Shown: positions 23,972 through 32,875, counted from the stretch's first letter. The stretch is 64,000 bases of DNA from Kibdelosporangium banguiense (GCF_017876405.1 NZ_JAGINW010000001.1:8569203-8633202), one strand, 5' to 3'. Notes: generated from the sequence alone by a model not told the origin. A program made the numbers and translations.

Positions 23972-26167
23972 ATGGGTCGTCGCGGAGTCACCTTCATTGT
24001 CGCGGTGGCGGCTGCCGGTTTGTTCGGCGGCACTGCCAGTGCGGTGGAGGAGCGGTACGGCGAGCCCAGGCTGGAGGTGCTGTCCGGGCCGGCGCAGTAC
24101 GTCAGCGGAGGCGCCGCCCGTCTGCGTGTGGTCACCCCCAGGAACACGACAGCGAAGATCGCCGTCAACGGGACCGACGTCAGCGCGGCGTTCACACCGA
24201 ACGGTCATGCGCTGGAAGGCGTCGTGAGGGACCTGCCGCTGGGCACGAGCCGCGTCGAGGCGAGGACAGCCCGGGGGAGAGCCGAGCTGAAACTGGTCAA
24301 CCACCCGATCACTGGCCCGATGTTCTCCGGCCCGCAGCAACCCGACTTCTTCTGTTCCACGCCCGCTCACCTGGCCGGGTTCGACCTGGCGCCGCCGTTC
24401 CTGGACAGCAACTGCTCGCTGGCCACCCAGGTCGGCCACTACTACCTCGCCACCAACGGCGACTGGAAACCCTACGACCGCAACGCTCCGCGGCCCGCCG
24501 ACATGACACGAACACCCACCGGCGTGGACTTCGTCATCCGCTGGGAACGCGGCACGATCAACCGCTTCATCTACACGATCGCCGTGCTCGACCCCGCCGG
24601 CACGGGCACTTCCGCCTGGAACCGCAAACTCATCTACTACTTCGGCGGCGGCGTCGCCATCGGCCACTACCAGGGCTCCAACAACCGCAACGAGTCCCGC
24701 TACACCTACGGCCTCGGGCAGGGCTACGCCATCGCGTGGTCGACCGGCACGAAGACCAACACGCACTACAACCTCGTCCTCGGTGGCGAGACCGCCATGA
24801 TGGTCAAGTCGCGGTTCGTCACCGAGTACGGCAACCCGCAGTACACCGTCGGGCTCGGTGGGTCCGGCGGCGGGATCCAGCAATACGTCTACGCCCAGAA
24901 CCATCCGGGGCTGCTCGACGGCGCCATCCCGCAGTACTCCTACCCCGACATGGTCACCCAGGCCATCCACGTCGGCGACTGTGAACTGCTCGAACGCTGG
25001 ATGGACCTGAAGGTCCGCGCCGATCCCGCCTCCAAGTGGGCGACCTGGACCAACCGCACCTTGCTGGAAGGCCTGGCCGCCTCGGACACCGTGGCCAACC
25101 CGTATCAAGCGCTCACACCGTGGCTGAAGACGCCCGGATCGTCGGAATGCATCAACGGCTGGCGCGGCCTGTCCCCGCTGGTGCTCAACCCGAAGTTCGG
25201 CACCGCGCCCGGCATCACCCCGCAGCAACAGGCCCAGGTCGAGTGGACCCACTGGAATGACGCCGTCAACGTCTACGGCCGCGACCCGGCCACCGGGTTC
25301 GCCCGTTCCACCTGGGACAACGTCGGCGTCCAGTACGGGCTCAAAGCGTTGGTGGACAAGCAGATCACGCCCGCCGAGTTCCTCGACCTGAACGCGACCG
25401 TGGGCGCGTGGAAACCTCCGCACGAGAACGTGCAGGAAGGCTGCCCGTTCATTCCCACCGCGTGCCCGGCCGACATCGATGTGTGGAGCGCACGCAACGC
25501 GACCATGCCCGGCGCCGACGGCGTGGCACCCAGAACCGCAGGCAGCGTCGAGGCGATGCAGGCGGCGTACCGGGAAGGGCTGGTGTTCGACGGCAAGATC
25601 GACATCCCGGCCATCGACTGGCGCCACTACCTCGACGGCGAGCTGGACATGCACAACGCCCGCCAGTCCTTCGCCGCCCGCCAGCGCATCCTCGACCGCA
25701 AGGGCAACGCCGCCAACCAGATCGTGTGGTTCACCGACGCCCGCCCGGCACGCGCGTTCGACCAGACCCCGATGGCGCTGGCCGTGATGGACCAGTGGCT
25801 GGGCAACCTGCGCGCCCGCCCCTGGCTCGGTGTGGCCGGCTCGAAGCCACAGGAGGCCGTCGACAGCTGCTTCGCCACCAACGGATCTCTCATCTACAAG
25901 GGCGCGGACGCCTGGAACGGCATCCTGTCCGGCAAAACCGGACCGTGCACCGCCCAGTTCCCGATCCACGGCACATCCCGCACAGTCGCGGGCGGACCGT
26001 TCGACGAGCAGCACTACAAGTGCGCGCTGCAACCCGTGCAATGGGCGCTCGCACGCGGCCTGTACGGATCGTGGCGCCCCACAAGCGCCGAGGTGGACCG
26101 TCTCAAGCAGATCTTCCCGACCGGAGTCTGCGACTACACCCGGCCCGACGCCGGCAGGCCGCGTTAA
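23972..26167 (+). CDS. Secreted DUF6351 family protein
   Basis: A 731-residue secreted protein. ATG 23972 follows GGGAGG and opens a Sec signal peptide (residues ~1-28, cut after TASA). A short Ig-like N-terminal region comes next, then a large domain matching the DUF6351 family with an alpha/beta-hydrolase flavour: WNRKLIYYFGGGVAIGHYQG (oxyanion-like loop) and VGLGGSGGGIQQYVYAQNHP, a G-x-S-x-G-type nucleophile elbow. Late residues DEQHYKCALQPVQWAL may carry a catalytic His. Several cysteines suggest disulfides. Related proteins are described only as hypothetical or esterase-like, so a hydrolytic role is an inference. The frame is open upstream of the ATG, but that part overlaps SCO1664 coding sequence. 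Confidence 0.8.
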   Translation: MGRRGVTFIVAVAAAGLFGGTASAVEERYGEPRLEVLSGPAQYVSGGAARLRVVTPRNTTAKIAVNGTDVSAAFTPNGHALEGVVRDLPLGTSRVEARTARGRAELKLVNHPITGPMFSGPQQPDFFCSTPAHLAGFDLAPPFLDSNCSLATQVGHYYLATNGDWKPYDRNAPRPADMTRTPTGVDFVIRWERGTINRFIYTIAVLDPAGTGTSAWNRKLIYYFGGGVAIGHYQGSNNRNESRYTYGLGQGYAIAWSTGTKTNTHYNLVLGGETAMMVKSRFVTEYGNPQYTVGLGGSGGGIQQYVYAQNHPGLLDGAIPQYSYPDMVTQAIHVGDCELLERWMDLKVRADPASKWATWTNRTLLEGLAASDTVANPYQALTPWLKTPGSSECINGWRGLSPLVLNPKFGTAPGITPQQQAQVEWTHWNDAVNVYGRDPATGFARSTWDNVGVQYGLKALVDKQITPAEFLDLNATVGAWKPPHENVQEGCPFIPTACPADIDVWSARNATMPGADGVAPRTAGSVEAMQAAYREGLVFDGKIDIPAIDWRHYLDGELDMHNARQSFAARQRILDRKGNAANQIVWFTDARPARAFDQTPMALAVMDQWLGNLRARPWLGVAGSKPQEAVDSCFATNGSLIYKGADAWNGILSGKTGPCTAQFPIHGTSRTVAGGPFDEQHYKCALQPVQWALARGLYGSWRPTSAEVDRLKQIFPTGVCDYTRPDAGRPR

Positions 26168-26197
26168 TCCCAGGAACTCACCACCGGAGCCGATAGC

Positions 26198-27010
26198 GTG
26201 CCGGGCGTGCGCTCCCAGAACTATGGCCGCGACATCCTTGCCGGCAAGCCGAAACGCCAGATCCCCGAACTCGCCGCCGAACCAGGCCTGGTCGTCGAGG
26301 ACCCGGCCAGCGGGTTCTGCGGCGCGGTCGTGCGGTTCGACCAGGGCAACGTCGTACTGGAGGACCGCAACGGCCGGCACCGGCTGTTCCCGCTGATACC
26401 CGCGGGGTTCCTGGTCGACGGCAAACCCGTGACCCTCGTACGCCCGAAGGCCGCACCGCCCGAACCGAAGATGTCCGCGTCCGGATCGGTGAAGGTCGAA
26501 GGCCTCAAGGCCCGCACCGCGCAGGCCAGCCGGATCTGGGTGGAAGGCATCCACGACGCCGAGCTGGTCGAACGCGTCTGGGGACACGACCTGCGCGTGG
26601 AAGGCATCGTCGTCGAACCCCTGGACGGCATCGACGAACTGGCCCAGCGGGTCGCCGAATTCCGGCCCGGCCCGCAGCGCAGGCTCGGCGTCCTGGTGGA
26701 CCACCTCGTCGCCGGCAGCAAGGAGTCCCGCATCGTCGCGGCCGTCACCGACCCGAACGTCATGGTCACCGGCCACCCGTACGTCGACATCTGGCAGGCG
26801 GTCAAACCGTCCTCGCTGGGCATCGCGCAGTGGCCCACCGTGCCCCGCGGCACATCCTGGAAAGAAGGCATCTGCGCACAGCTCGGCTGGGGCGAACCAG
26901 CCGACGGATGGCGCCGGGTGCTCGCCGCCGTGCAGGGCTTCCGCGATCTGGAGACCCCACTGATCGGTTCCGTCGAACGCCTGATCGACTTCGTGGGTCA
27001 CTTCGGGTGA
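26198..27010 (+). CDS. DUF3097 family protein
   Basis: A 270-residue protein of the actinobacterial DUF3097 family. Features are the start YGRDILAG, a small beta N-terminal domain (~20-85, GAVVRFDQGNVVLEDRNGRH) and a TOPRIM-like core (IWVEGIHDAELVERVWG, then RLGVLVDHLVAGSKESRI). The conserved Glu and Asp pair in that core resembles nucleotide-handling TOPRIM proteins, but no activity has been shown. It starts with GTG 26198, 30 bases after the DUF6351 gene, and precedes nfeD-type and SPFH genes on the same strand. Confidence 0.88.
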   Translation: MPGVRSQNYGRDILAGKPKRQIPELAAEPGLVVEDPASGFCGAVVRFDQGNVVLEDRNGRHRLFPLIPAGFLVDGKPVTLVRPKAAPPEPKMSASGSVKVEGLKARTAQASRIWVEGIHDAELVERVWGHDLRVEGIVVEPLDGIDELAQRVAEFRPGPQRRLGVLVDHLVAGSKESRIVAAVTDPNVMVTGHPYVDIWQAVKPSSLGIAQWPTVPRGTSWKEGICAQLGWGEPADGWRRVLAAVQGFRDLETPLIGSVERLIDFVGHFG

Positions 27011-27052
27011 TTCGGCAGCGGCCCGGCCCTGATCTCTGCGAGGATGAGCGCC

Positions 27053-27487
27053 ATGGCGGCCTGGTTGCTGTGGTTGATCGCGGGACTGATCCTGATCTCC
27101 GCCGAAGTGCTGTCCGGCGACCTCTGGCTGCTCATGATCGGCCTGGGCGCGTTCGGCGGCGCCGCGGCCGCGGGCGTGACCGATGACCTGGTGGTCAGCA
27201 CCATCGTGTTCGCCGTGGCGTCCATCGCCCTGGTCGGCGGCCTGCGCCCGTTGCTCAAACGACGCCTGCTGGCCACAACCGGCCACAAGACCAACACCCA
27301 GGCCCTCATCGGCGCCAAGGCGACAGTCGTGGCACCGGTCGACGAACACCAAGGGCGGGTCAAGATCGGCGGGGAGATCTGGTCCGCCCGCGCCCACAGC
27401 CCCGACGACCGCCTCGCCGAAACGGGCACCCCCGTGATCGTCATGGAGATCTCCGGGGCCACCGCGATCGTCGCTCCCGAACCGTGA
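27053..27487 (+). CDS. NfeD-like membrane protein
   Basis: A 144-residue NfeD1b-type protein: two or three membrane helices in residues 1-75 (WLLWLIAGLILISAEVLSGD, then VSTIVFAVASIALVG) and a C-terminal OB-fold domain (~80-144) with GAKATVVAPVDEHQGRVKIGG. I prefer ATG 27053 because GAGG lies about 8 bases upstream; ATG 27044 is too close to it. NfeD proteins partner with SPFH/stomatin proteins in membrane microdomains, and the next gene encodes exactly such a protein. Confidence 0.9.
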   Translation: MAAWLLWLIAGLILISAEVLSGDLWLLMIGLGAFGGAAAAGVTDDLVVSTIVFAVASIALVGGLRPLLKRRLLATTGHKTNTQALIGAKATVVAPVDEHQGRVKIGGEIWSARAHSPDDRLAETGTPVIVMEISGATAIVAPEP

Positions 27488-27578
27488 CCGAGACACACAC
27501 CCGCGAAGCGGGCACGGCCGCACGGCAGCGAGTACAACTGATGAGCTGTACCCCGCGCTGAAGGTGGAGGTAACTGAC

Positions 27579-28823
27579 TTGGAACCCGTCGCGATCATCG
27601 TCGTCGCGGTCATCGTCATCCTGGTGCTGACCATTGTGGTCAAGTCCATCCTGGTCATTCCCCAGGCACAGGCGGCGGTGATCGAACGGCTCGGCAGGTT
27701 CACGAAGGTCGCCGAGCCCGGCCTGAACTTCCTCGCCCCGTTCGTCGACCGGGTACGCGCCCGCATCGACCTGCGCGAGCAAGTCGTGTCCTTCCCACCC
27801 CAGCCGGTGATCACCCAGGACAACCTGACCGTGTCCATCGACACCGTCGTCTACTTCCAGGTCACCGACTCCCGCGCCGCGGTGTACGAGATCTCCAACT
27901 ACATCGTCGGCGTCGAACAGCTGGCCACCACGACCCTGCGCAACCTCGTCGGCGGAATGAGCCTCGAGGAGACACTCACCTCCCGCGACGAGATCAACGG
28001 GCAGCTGCGCGGCGTCCTGGACGAGGCCACCGGCCGGTGGGGCATCCGCGTGGCCCGCGTGGAACTCAAGGCGATCGACCCACCGCCGTCCATCCAGGAC
28101 TCGATGGAAAAGCAGATGCGCGCCGACCGCGAGAAGCGCGCGATGATCCTGACCGCCGAAGGCCAGCGGGAAGCCGCCATCAAGACCGCCGAAGGCCAGA
28201 AACAGTCCCAGATCCTCTCGGCCGAAGGCGCCAAACAGGCCGCGATCCTCGCCGCCGAGGCCGAGCGCCAGTCCCGCATCCTGCGCGCCCAGGGCGAGCG
28301 GGCCGCCCGCTACCTGCAGGCCCAGGGCCAGGCCAAAGCCATCGAGAAGGTCTTCACCGCGATCAAGGCGGGCAAACCCACGCCGGAAGTGCTGGCCTAC
28401 CAGTACCTGCAGACCCTGCCGCAGATGGCCCAGGGCGACGCGAACAAAGTCTGGCTCGTGCCCAGCGACTACGGCAAAGCCCTCGAAGGCTTCGCCAAGA
28501 TGCTCGGCGCACCCGGCGACGACGGCGTGTTCCGCTACGAACCGCCCAAAGAGGACGTCCCCGCGTCCAAGCCGGAAGAAGACGACGACGAGATCAAAGC
28601 CTGGTTCGACACAGCACCGGACCCCCACGTCGCCGAAGCCGTCCGCGCCGCGGAAGCCGTGGCCCGCAAAGAAGTCCCCAGCCCGCTGTCGGTACGCCCA
28701 GGCCCAGTCAGCCCCGGCGCCCGCCAGCCCCTGTCCCTCGGCGACGACCCGTCCGCGCCTCCCGGCCCCGGCGTCCCCCTCGCCGACTCACCCGAACTGT
28801 CAGACGACCCCAATAACCCCTGA
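27579..28823 (+). CDS. SPFH/stomatin-family membrane protein
   Basis: A 414-residue band-7/SPFH protein (QmcA/HflK-like). One N-terminal membrane helix (IIVVAVIVILVLTIVVKSIL) is followed by the SPFH domain (~30-180: PQAQAAVIERLGRFTKV, DPPPSIQDSMEKQM). A long Ala/Glu/Gln coiled coil (~180-260, repeated AEGQ and AEGAK units) drives oligomerisation, and the C-terminal tail (~310-414) is acidic and proline-rich, unusually long for the family. TTG 27579 was chosen because GGAGG sits 8 bases upstream. With the NfeD-like gene just before it, it probably forms flotillin-like membrane scaffolds. It overlaps the convergent CGNR gene by 24 bases. Confidence 0.92.
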   Translation: MEPVAIIVVAVIVILVLTIVVKSILVIPQAQAAVIERLGRFTKVAEPGLNFLAPFVDRVRARIDLREQVVSFPPQPVITQDNLTVSIDTVVYFQVTDSRAAVYEISNYIVGVEQLATTTLRNLVGGMSLEETLTSRDEINGQLRGVLDEATGRWGIRVARVELKAIDPPPSIQDSMEKQMRADREKRAMILTAEGQREAAIKTAEGQKQSQILSAEGAKQAAILAAEAERQSRILRAQGERAARYLQAQGQAKAIEKVFTAIKAGKPTPEVLAYQYLQTLPQMAQGDANKVWLVPSDYGKALEGFAKMLGAPGDDGVFRYEPPKEDVPASKPEEDDDEIKAWFDTAPDPHVAEAVRAAEAVARKEVPSPLSVRPGPVSPGARQPLSLGDDPSAPPGPGVPLADSPELSDDPNNP

Positions 28824-29357
28824 CTTCGGTGCCCGGCTCCGGTGATCAGCCACATGCACCCGGGTCGCGCACCGCGTTGAACAGAACCGACGACGGCCAT
28901 TGCGAGACGTGTCCACATAGACCGTCTCGCACCCGTCGTTGTCACAACGCCCCAGCCGCGCAGGATCCAGACACAACACGTGCGCCACACCCGCAGCGGT
29001 GAAAGCCATCGTCCGCATGACCGGGTCATCATCCTCGCGGGCGTAGTGGATATGCGGCGCCCGGCCATCATGCTGCGAGATGTACGGACGACTCGCCGAA
29101 TCCCGCAGCAGCCCATTGACAAGCCCCACCAGCCGATCCACATCAGCCTCCCCGAACACAGGGGACAGGCGATCGGCGGCCCACTCGAGAATCCGCACCG
29201 CCTCCGGCTCGGTGACCGAGCGCGTCGTCCGGTTGTGCGCCTGAAAAATCTCACCGACCACCGGCGCGGCCGCCCCACCCCGCGCCACCGCACCGTCCAC
29301 ATTGACCAAGGCCGCGGCCAGCTCAGCCGCCGGCCCGCCGTAAGGGTTGAAATGCAT
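28800..29357 (-). CDS. CGNR zinc-finger (ABATE-domain) protein
   Basis: A 185-residue protein of the ABATE/CGNR family, putative stress-related transcription factors of actinobacteria. ATG 29357 starts MHFNPYGGPAAELAAALVN, the usual N-terminus; longer readings upstream are not credible. The helical ABATE-like domain fills ~1-135. The C-terminal zinc finger is GRCDNDGCETVYVDTSRNG with the pair RRFCSTRC, so the standard CGNR residues are replaced by CDND in the first knuckle while four cysteines remain. It is convergent with the SPFH gene and divergent from a small zinc-ribbon gene. Regulon unknown. Confidence 0.85.
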   Translation of the reverse strand: MHFNPYGGPAAELAAALVNVDGAVARGGAAAPVVGEIFQAHNRTTRSVTEPEAVRILEWAADRLSPVFGEADVDRLVGLVNGLLRDSASRPYISQHDGRAPHIHYAREDDDPVMRTMAFTAAGVAHVLCLDPARLGRCDNDGCETVYVDTSRNGRRRFCSTRCATRVHVADHRSRAPKSGVIGVV

Positions 29358-29382
29358 TAGAGCATTACAGCAGGCTGGCGGC

Positions 29383-29532
29383 GTGACGACAACATGCCCC
29401 AGCTGCGGCTGGCCCACCGACGACCTGCCCACCTCGGCCCACCGCACCTCAGAAGGAATCGTCGACTACCGCCGATGCGTCTGCGGCACATGGCTCGTCC
29501 AACTCAACGGCAGCACCGTCGCCACCAGATAG
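29383..29532 (+). CDS. Small zinc-ribbon protein
   Basis: A 49-residue protein from GTG 29383 with two metal-binding knuckles: TCPSCGWPT near the start and RRCVCGTWLV near residue 34. Gene size is near the detection limit, but the cysteine spacing, high third-position GC and position divergent from the CGNR gene support it. A longer reading from ATG 29347 would overlap the CGNR start and is less likely. Possibly a small RNA- or DNA-binding accessory protein; function unknown. Confidence 0.55.
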   Translation: MTTTCPSCGWPTDDLPTSAHRTSEGIVDYRRCVCGTWLVQLNGSTVATR

Positions 29533-29689
29533 CCGTACCGTGAAAGTTGCAGCGAACCACGGACATACCGTGAGGGTTTCGGCGGCAATCAAACCCGTGC
29601 AGGACGACACCGCTCCGGCCCGCTTCTACCTTCCTTACTGGTTCCGGATTCCGGTCGATGCCAAACCGAGTCAAGGAAGGGAACACATT

Positions 29690-29968
29690 ATGCGCATGCG
29701 ACGCGCACTGGTTACAGCCGTCCTGGGGGGCGCGCTCGCCGTTGGGGGCATGGGGATGACGGCCCACGCGGCCGAGGCAGCACCTTCATCGAAGGTCTCC
29801 GCCAGCGAGACGACCGCCCAGATCCTGGCCAGCTGGCACTTCTACCGCGCCTACTGGACCCTCGGGGCGTGCGCCGCTGAGGGCAACGCTCTCGGCGGCA
29901 CCTACAAGTGCGAGTACAAGAGGGGCAGCGACGGCAGGCTGAAGTGGTTCCTGTACCGCTGGTACTGA
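29690..29968 (+). CDS. Small secreted protein, unknown function
   Basis: A 92-residue protein with a clear Sec signal peptide: MRMRRALVTAVLGGALAVGG, cleaved after an AHA or AEA site at ~28-31. ATG 29690 follows AAGGAAGGG. The mature part is about 60 residues, with two cysteines (GACAAEG and YKCEYKRG) that may form one disulfide, and an aromatic C-terminus LKWFLYRWY. A strong hairpin terminator follows the stop, so it is a single-gene transcript. No family recognised. Confidence 0.7.
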   Translation: MRMRRALVTAVLGGALAVGGMGMTAHAAEAAPSSKVSASETTAQILASWHFYRAYWTLGACAAEGNALGGTYKCEYKRGSDGRLKWFLYRWY

Positions 29969-29977
29969 GCCAGTAAA

Positions 29978-30018
29978 CATGCGGGCCCGTAGCAAGATCA
30001 TTGCTGCGGGCCCGCATG
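29978..30018. terminator. Strong bidirectional hairpin
   Basis: CATGCGGGCCCGTAGCAA (29978-29995) pairs with TTGCTGCGGGCCCGCATG (30001-30018): an 18-bp stem with one G-U-type mismatch and a GATCA loop. It lies between the convergent small secreted-protein gene and the STAS gene and probably terminates both transcripts. Confidence 0.85.
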
Positions 30019-30047
30019 CTCCGGAGACCTCGCGCTGAACCGCGGTG

Positions 30048-30407
30048 TCAGGCGTGCGCCTCAGCCAGCGAGCCGAACAGCTTCAAAGTCGAGTCCAGGC
30101 CGGTCAGCTGGAATACGCGGGCTGTGCTCGAGTTGGTCACGATCCGCACCTCACAGCCCACCTGCTCGGCCTTCTGATGGGCCTGGACCAGTACTGACAG
30201 GCCCGCGGAACTCAGGAATGTCACCCCGGACAGATCCACGGCCAGCACTGCGCCGGCCGCGGGCATTGTCCGCTCGACGGTGAGCTGCAAGTCGGGGGCC
30301 GTGACGGTGTCGATCTCACCCTTGGCCGACAGCACCGGACCAGCAGGGCCCTGCTCGACCTCGATCGACAACGGCTGAAACTCAGCGGATGACATGCGCG
30401 ACATCAT
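30048..30407 (-). CDS. STAS-domain anti-sigma factor antagonist
   Basis: A 119-residue SpoIIAA/RsbV-like protein from ATG 30407 (ATG 30395 is also possible). The STAS fold shows IEVEQGPAGPVLSAKGEIDT and the hallmark DLSGVTFLSSAGLSVLV (~59-75). In SpoIIAA the motif is D-S-S-G-L with phosphorylation on the first serine; here the aspartate is replaced by Ser and the second serine by Ala, while the phospho-acceptor position (Ser67) is kept. It starts four bases after the stop of the quinone reductase gene. It would bind an RsbW-type anti-sigma kinase, none of which is in the window. Confidence 0.88.
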   Translation of the reverse strand: MMSRMSSAEFQPLSIEVEQGPAGPVLSAKGEIDTVTAPDLQLTVERTMPAAGAVLAVDLSGVTFLSSAGLSVLVQAHQKAEQVGCEVRIVTNSSTARVFQLTGLDSTLKLFGSLAEAHA

Positions 30408-30411
30408 TGCA

Positions 30412-31398
30412 TCAGGACACCAGGACCACCTTGCCGACTGTCCCACGTGTCTCCAACGCGTTATGCGCCCGCGCTGCCTCCGCCAGCGGGAAAGCCTGCG
30501 TCAACGGCACTAGCTGGCCCTTTGCCAACGCCGCCAGTGACTCGGTCTCCAGCCGCCGCAACCCGCCCGGCTGCCTGAGCACGCGCGGGCCGATCGCCAC
30601 CGTCGCGGTCAGGCTCCGCGCCCACAGGTCCTCGGCCGACAGCGCCAACGACTCACCCGACGAATACCCGAACATCACCACCCGGCCACCGACGCCCAGC
30701 AGATCGAACGCCTCACGCCCCGGCTTGCCCCCGACACTGTCGAAGTACACCGTCAGCTCACGATCACCCAACCCCTGCCGCACCTGCTCAGACCAGCCAT
30801 CCACCCGATAATCCACCACCACGTCCGCACCCAGCCCACGCACGGCCTCGACCTTCTCCGGACCACCCGCCAACGCCACCACAAACGCGCCCACATTGCG
30901 CGCGGCCTGCACCAGCAACGCACCCATACCACCGGCCGCCGCCGAAACCAGCACCACGTCATCCGCCCGCAACGCGGCGACCTCAAGCACCGCCAACGTC
31001 GTCCGCCCGGTCCCGATCATCGCCACCGCGGCCTCGAACCCAGCACCCTCAGGAATCTCGTGCAACGACGAGACATTCGCCACCGCCCGCTCGGCATACC
31101 CGCCACTGGCCGCGCCCAGATGCGCCACCACCCGCCTGCCGAGCCACGCCTGATCCACATCCGCACCCAGCACGTCCACCACACCCGCGACCTCACGCCC
31201 GGGCGTCATCGGCAGAGCAGGCACCGGGAACGGCCCGCCCGCCTCGCCCGCCCGGATCTTCGTGTCCAGCAAATGCACACCGGACGCGGCCACAGCGATC
31301 CGGACCTGCCCCGGCCCAGGGACCGGGGCAGGTGTCTCCTCGAACTTCAGAACCTCAGCCGAACCGAACTCGTACTGCCGAATCGCATGACTTGTCAT
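30412..31398 (-). CDS. NADPH:quinone reductase-like zinc-independent MDR oxidoreductase
   Basis: A 328-residue medium-chain dehydrogenase/reductase of the quinone oxidoreductase type. A GroES-like N-terminal domain (~1-125) is followed by a Rossmann domain with the NADPH motif AAAGGMGALLVQAARNVGA (~145-163). Structural and catalytic zinc cysteines are absent, as in the QOR subgroup. ATG 31398 gives the usual MTSHAIRQYEFGSAEVLKF start. It reduces quinones or alpha,beta-unsaturated carbonyls in family members; the natural substrate is unknown. It is followed closely by the STAS gene. Confidence 0.9.
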   Translation of the reverse strand: MTSHAIRQYEFGSAEVLKFEETPAPVPGPGQVRIAVAASGVHLLDTKIRAGEAGGPFPVPALPMTPGREVAGVVDVLGADVDQAWLGRRVVAHLGAASGGYAERAVANVSSLHEIPEGAGFEAAVAMIGTGRTTLAVLEVAALRADDVVLVSAAAGGMGALLVQAARNVGAFVVALAGGPEKVEAVRGLGADVVVDYRVDGWSEQVRQGLGDRELTVYFDSVGGKPGREAFDLLGVGGRVVMFGYSSGESLALSAEDLWARSLTATVAIGPRVLRQPGGLRRLETESLAALAKGQLVPLTQAFPLAEAARAHNALETRGTVGKVVLVS

Positions 31399-31431
31399 GC
31401 GCCCAGCCTGCAACCTCAACCATGCCTGAGG

Positions 31432-32727
31432 TCAACTCGCGTACGGCGCCTTCGCCGCTTTCGCCGCCGTCAACAACGCACCCTTGTTCTTAGGCCAGAA
31501 CAAACTGTCCATACACGAGTACTGCGGGAAGAACCCGCCACACGAGCCACTGCCCGAACCCAGCTCGAACGTGTAACTCGCGATACCCAGGTTGCCATAC
31601 GTGAAATCGTCGGTCGTCCCCGTCGTGTCACCCTCGGCCACCACGGTGTAACCGTTGAACGCCTTCATCTTGTTGCCCAGCGCGGCCAGCCCCGCCGCGT
31701 TCGGGTTCGCGTTCCACGTCCAGCCCCACGGCGGCATGATCAAGTTGCCGTAGCTGTGCGCCGTGATCATCACGCCCTTGGTCGTCACCGGCGCCACATC
31801 GTTGTCACCAGGACCCCGCTGATCCGGGAACAACTGCTTGAACCACGTCTCCAGCGCCTTGGTCTCCGGCTCCGACGCCGCACCCGTGCCCTGATACGTC
31901 TCACCACACCGGCTCGTGCCCGCCCCACCCCACTTGAAGCTCGAGTTCCGGTTCAAGTCGATCCCATAACTCGGCGTCGAACAACTCGCACCCGTGTTGT
32001 TGGCGTTCTTGCGCTGCATCAACGGCTGGTTGCCGCCAGAGGCCGCGATGTCCACACCGTCCGGGTTGACGATCGGCACCACCCACAACTCCGTGGTGTC
32101 CAGAATGGACGTGACCTCGGCGTCCGTGCCATAGCCCTTCGTGACATGGTCGATCCACTTCCACGCCAGCTCGCCCGTGGCCAGCTCACGCGCATGGATC
32201 TGCGCGATCAATGCGAACCGGGGCTTGGCGGAGTTGGGGTTCAGCGCACAGTCCCCGGCCTTCTTCTTGGTGATACAGATCGCCCAGATATCGTGCCCAC
32301 CCTGGCCACGAGTCTTACGCCAGCTGTCACCGATATCGAACACCTGCGTCAACGCCGGATACGCCGCCGCGACAGAAGTCAGATGGTTCTCATGAGCCGT
32401 CACCGTGTGATAGCCGCCGTAATACGTATCCGCAGCAACCTCGGCCCGCGACGCCACCACTTGCTTGTAGACGGTGTCGTACTTCACCGGCCGATAACCC
32501 AGACCCATCAACCGGTTGGCCACACCCTGATCACCCACCACCTGAACCGGGCCACCAGCACCGTGCTCGACATCGAAACCGGCCTCCGACAGCACATGCT
32601 CGTCACCACCCGGCACCTGCCAGTAGTACGGCGTCGAATCAGGCCGAGCCTGGGCAACCGACGTGGTACTCGCGACCGCGAACGGCAACACCAAAGCCGC
32701 CGCGAGCACACCGATCCGCAGCTTCAT
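31432..32727 (-). CDS. Secreted M14 zinc carboxypeptidase
   Basis: A 431-residue secreted metallocarboxypeptidase of the carboxypeptidase T/A family. ATG 32727 follows GGAGGTG and opens a signal peptide (1-27, cut at AQA). A propeptide-like region spans ~30-105. The zinc ligands are H178 and E181 in IHARE and the later His in TAHSYGN. Substrate-binding motifs NPDG and DLNRN are present, and the catalytic Glu is in YTFELG near the end. Six or more cysteines suggest disulfides. It would remove C-terminal residues from peptides outside the cell. Divergent from a small lipoprotein gene. Confidence 0.92.
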   Translation of the reverse strand: MKLRIGVLAAALVLPFAVASTTSVAQARPDSTPYYWQVPGGDEHVLSEAGFDVEHGAGGPVQVVGDQGVANRLMGLGYRPVKYDTVYKQVVASRAEVAADTYYGGYHTVTAHENHLTSVAAAYPALTQVFDIGDSWRKTRGQGGHDIWAICITKKKAGDCALNPNSAKPRFALIAQIHARELATGELAWKWIDHVTKGYGTDAEVTSILDTTELWVVPIVNPDGVDIAASGGNQPLMQRKNANNTGASCSTPSYGIDLNRNSSFKWGGAGTSRCGETYQGTGAASEPETKALETWFKQLFPDQRGPGDNDVAPVTTKGVMITAHSYGNLIMPPWGWTWNANPNAAGLAALGNKMKAFNGYTVVAEGDTTGTTDDFTYGNLGIASYTFELGSGSGSCGGFFPQYSCMDSLFWPKNKGALLTAAKAAKAPYAS

Positions 32728-32833
32728 GGACACACCTCCACAGAGGCCGGCAGCCAGGGGCAGGGAACAGGGCGACCGCCGCGCCGAACGCGAGTATGAG
32801 GTGGCACGCATGTGATTAGAACCTACGAAGGGT

Positions 32834-32847
32834 GTTCACATGTAAAC
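32834..32847. promoter_or_regulatory. Palindrome in divergent carboxypeptidase/lipoprotein region
   Basis: GTTCACATGTAAAC is a 14-bp near-perfect palindrome (one mismatched pair) in the 148-base gap between the divergent starts at 32727 and 32876. It sits about 30 bases before the lipoprotein gene, where a repressor or activator could act. No regulator gene is adjacent. Confidence 0.4.
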
Positions 32848-32875
32848 GGAACGTATCACCTGAAAGGATGATCAT

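Noticed and set aside
23747..27844. A 1365-codon minus-strand open frame
   Set aside because: It runs antisense to the DUF6351, DUF3097, NfeD and SPFH genes, all with strong family motifs; composition is shadow-like.
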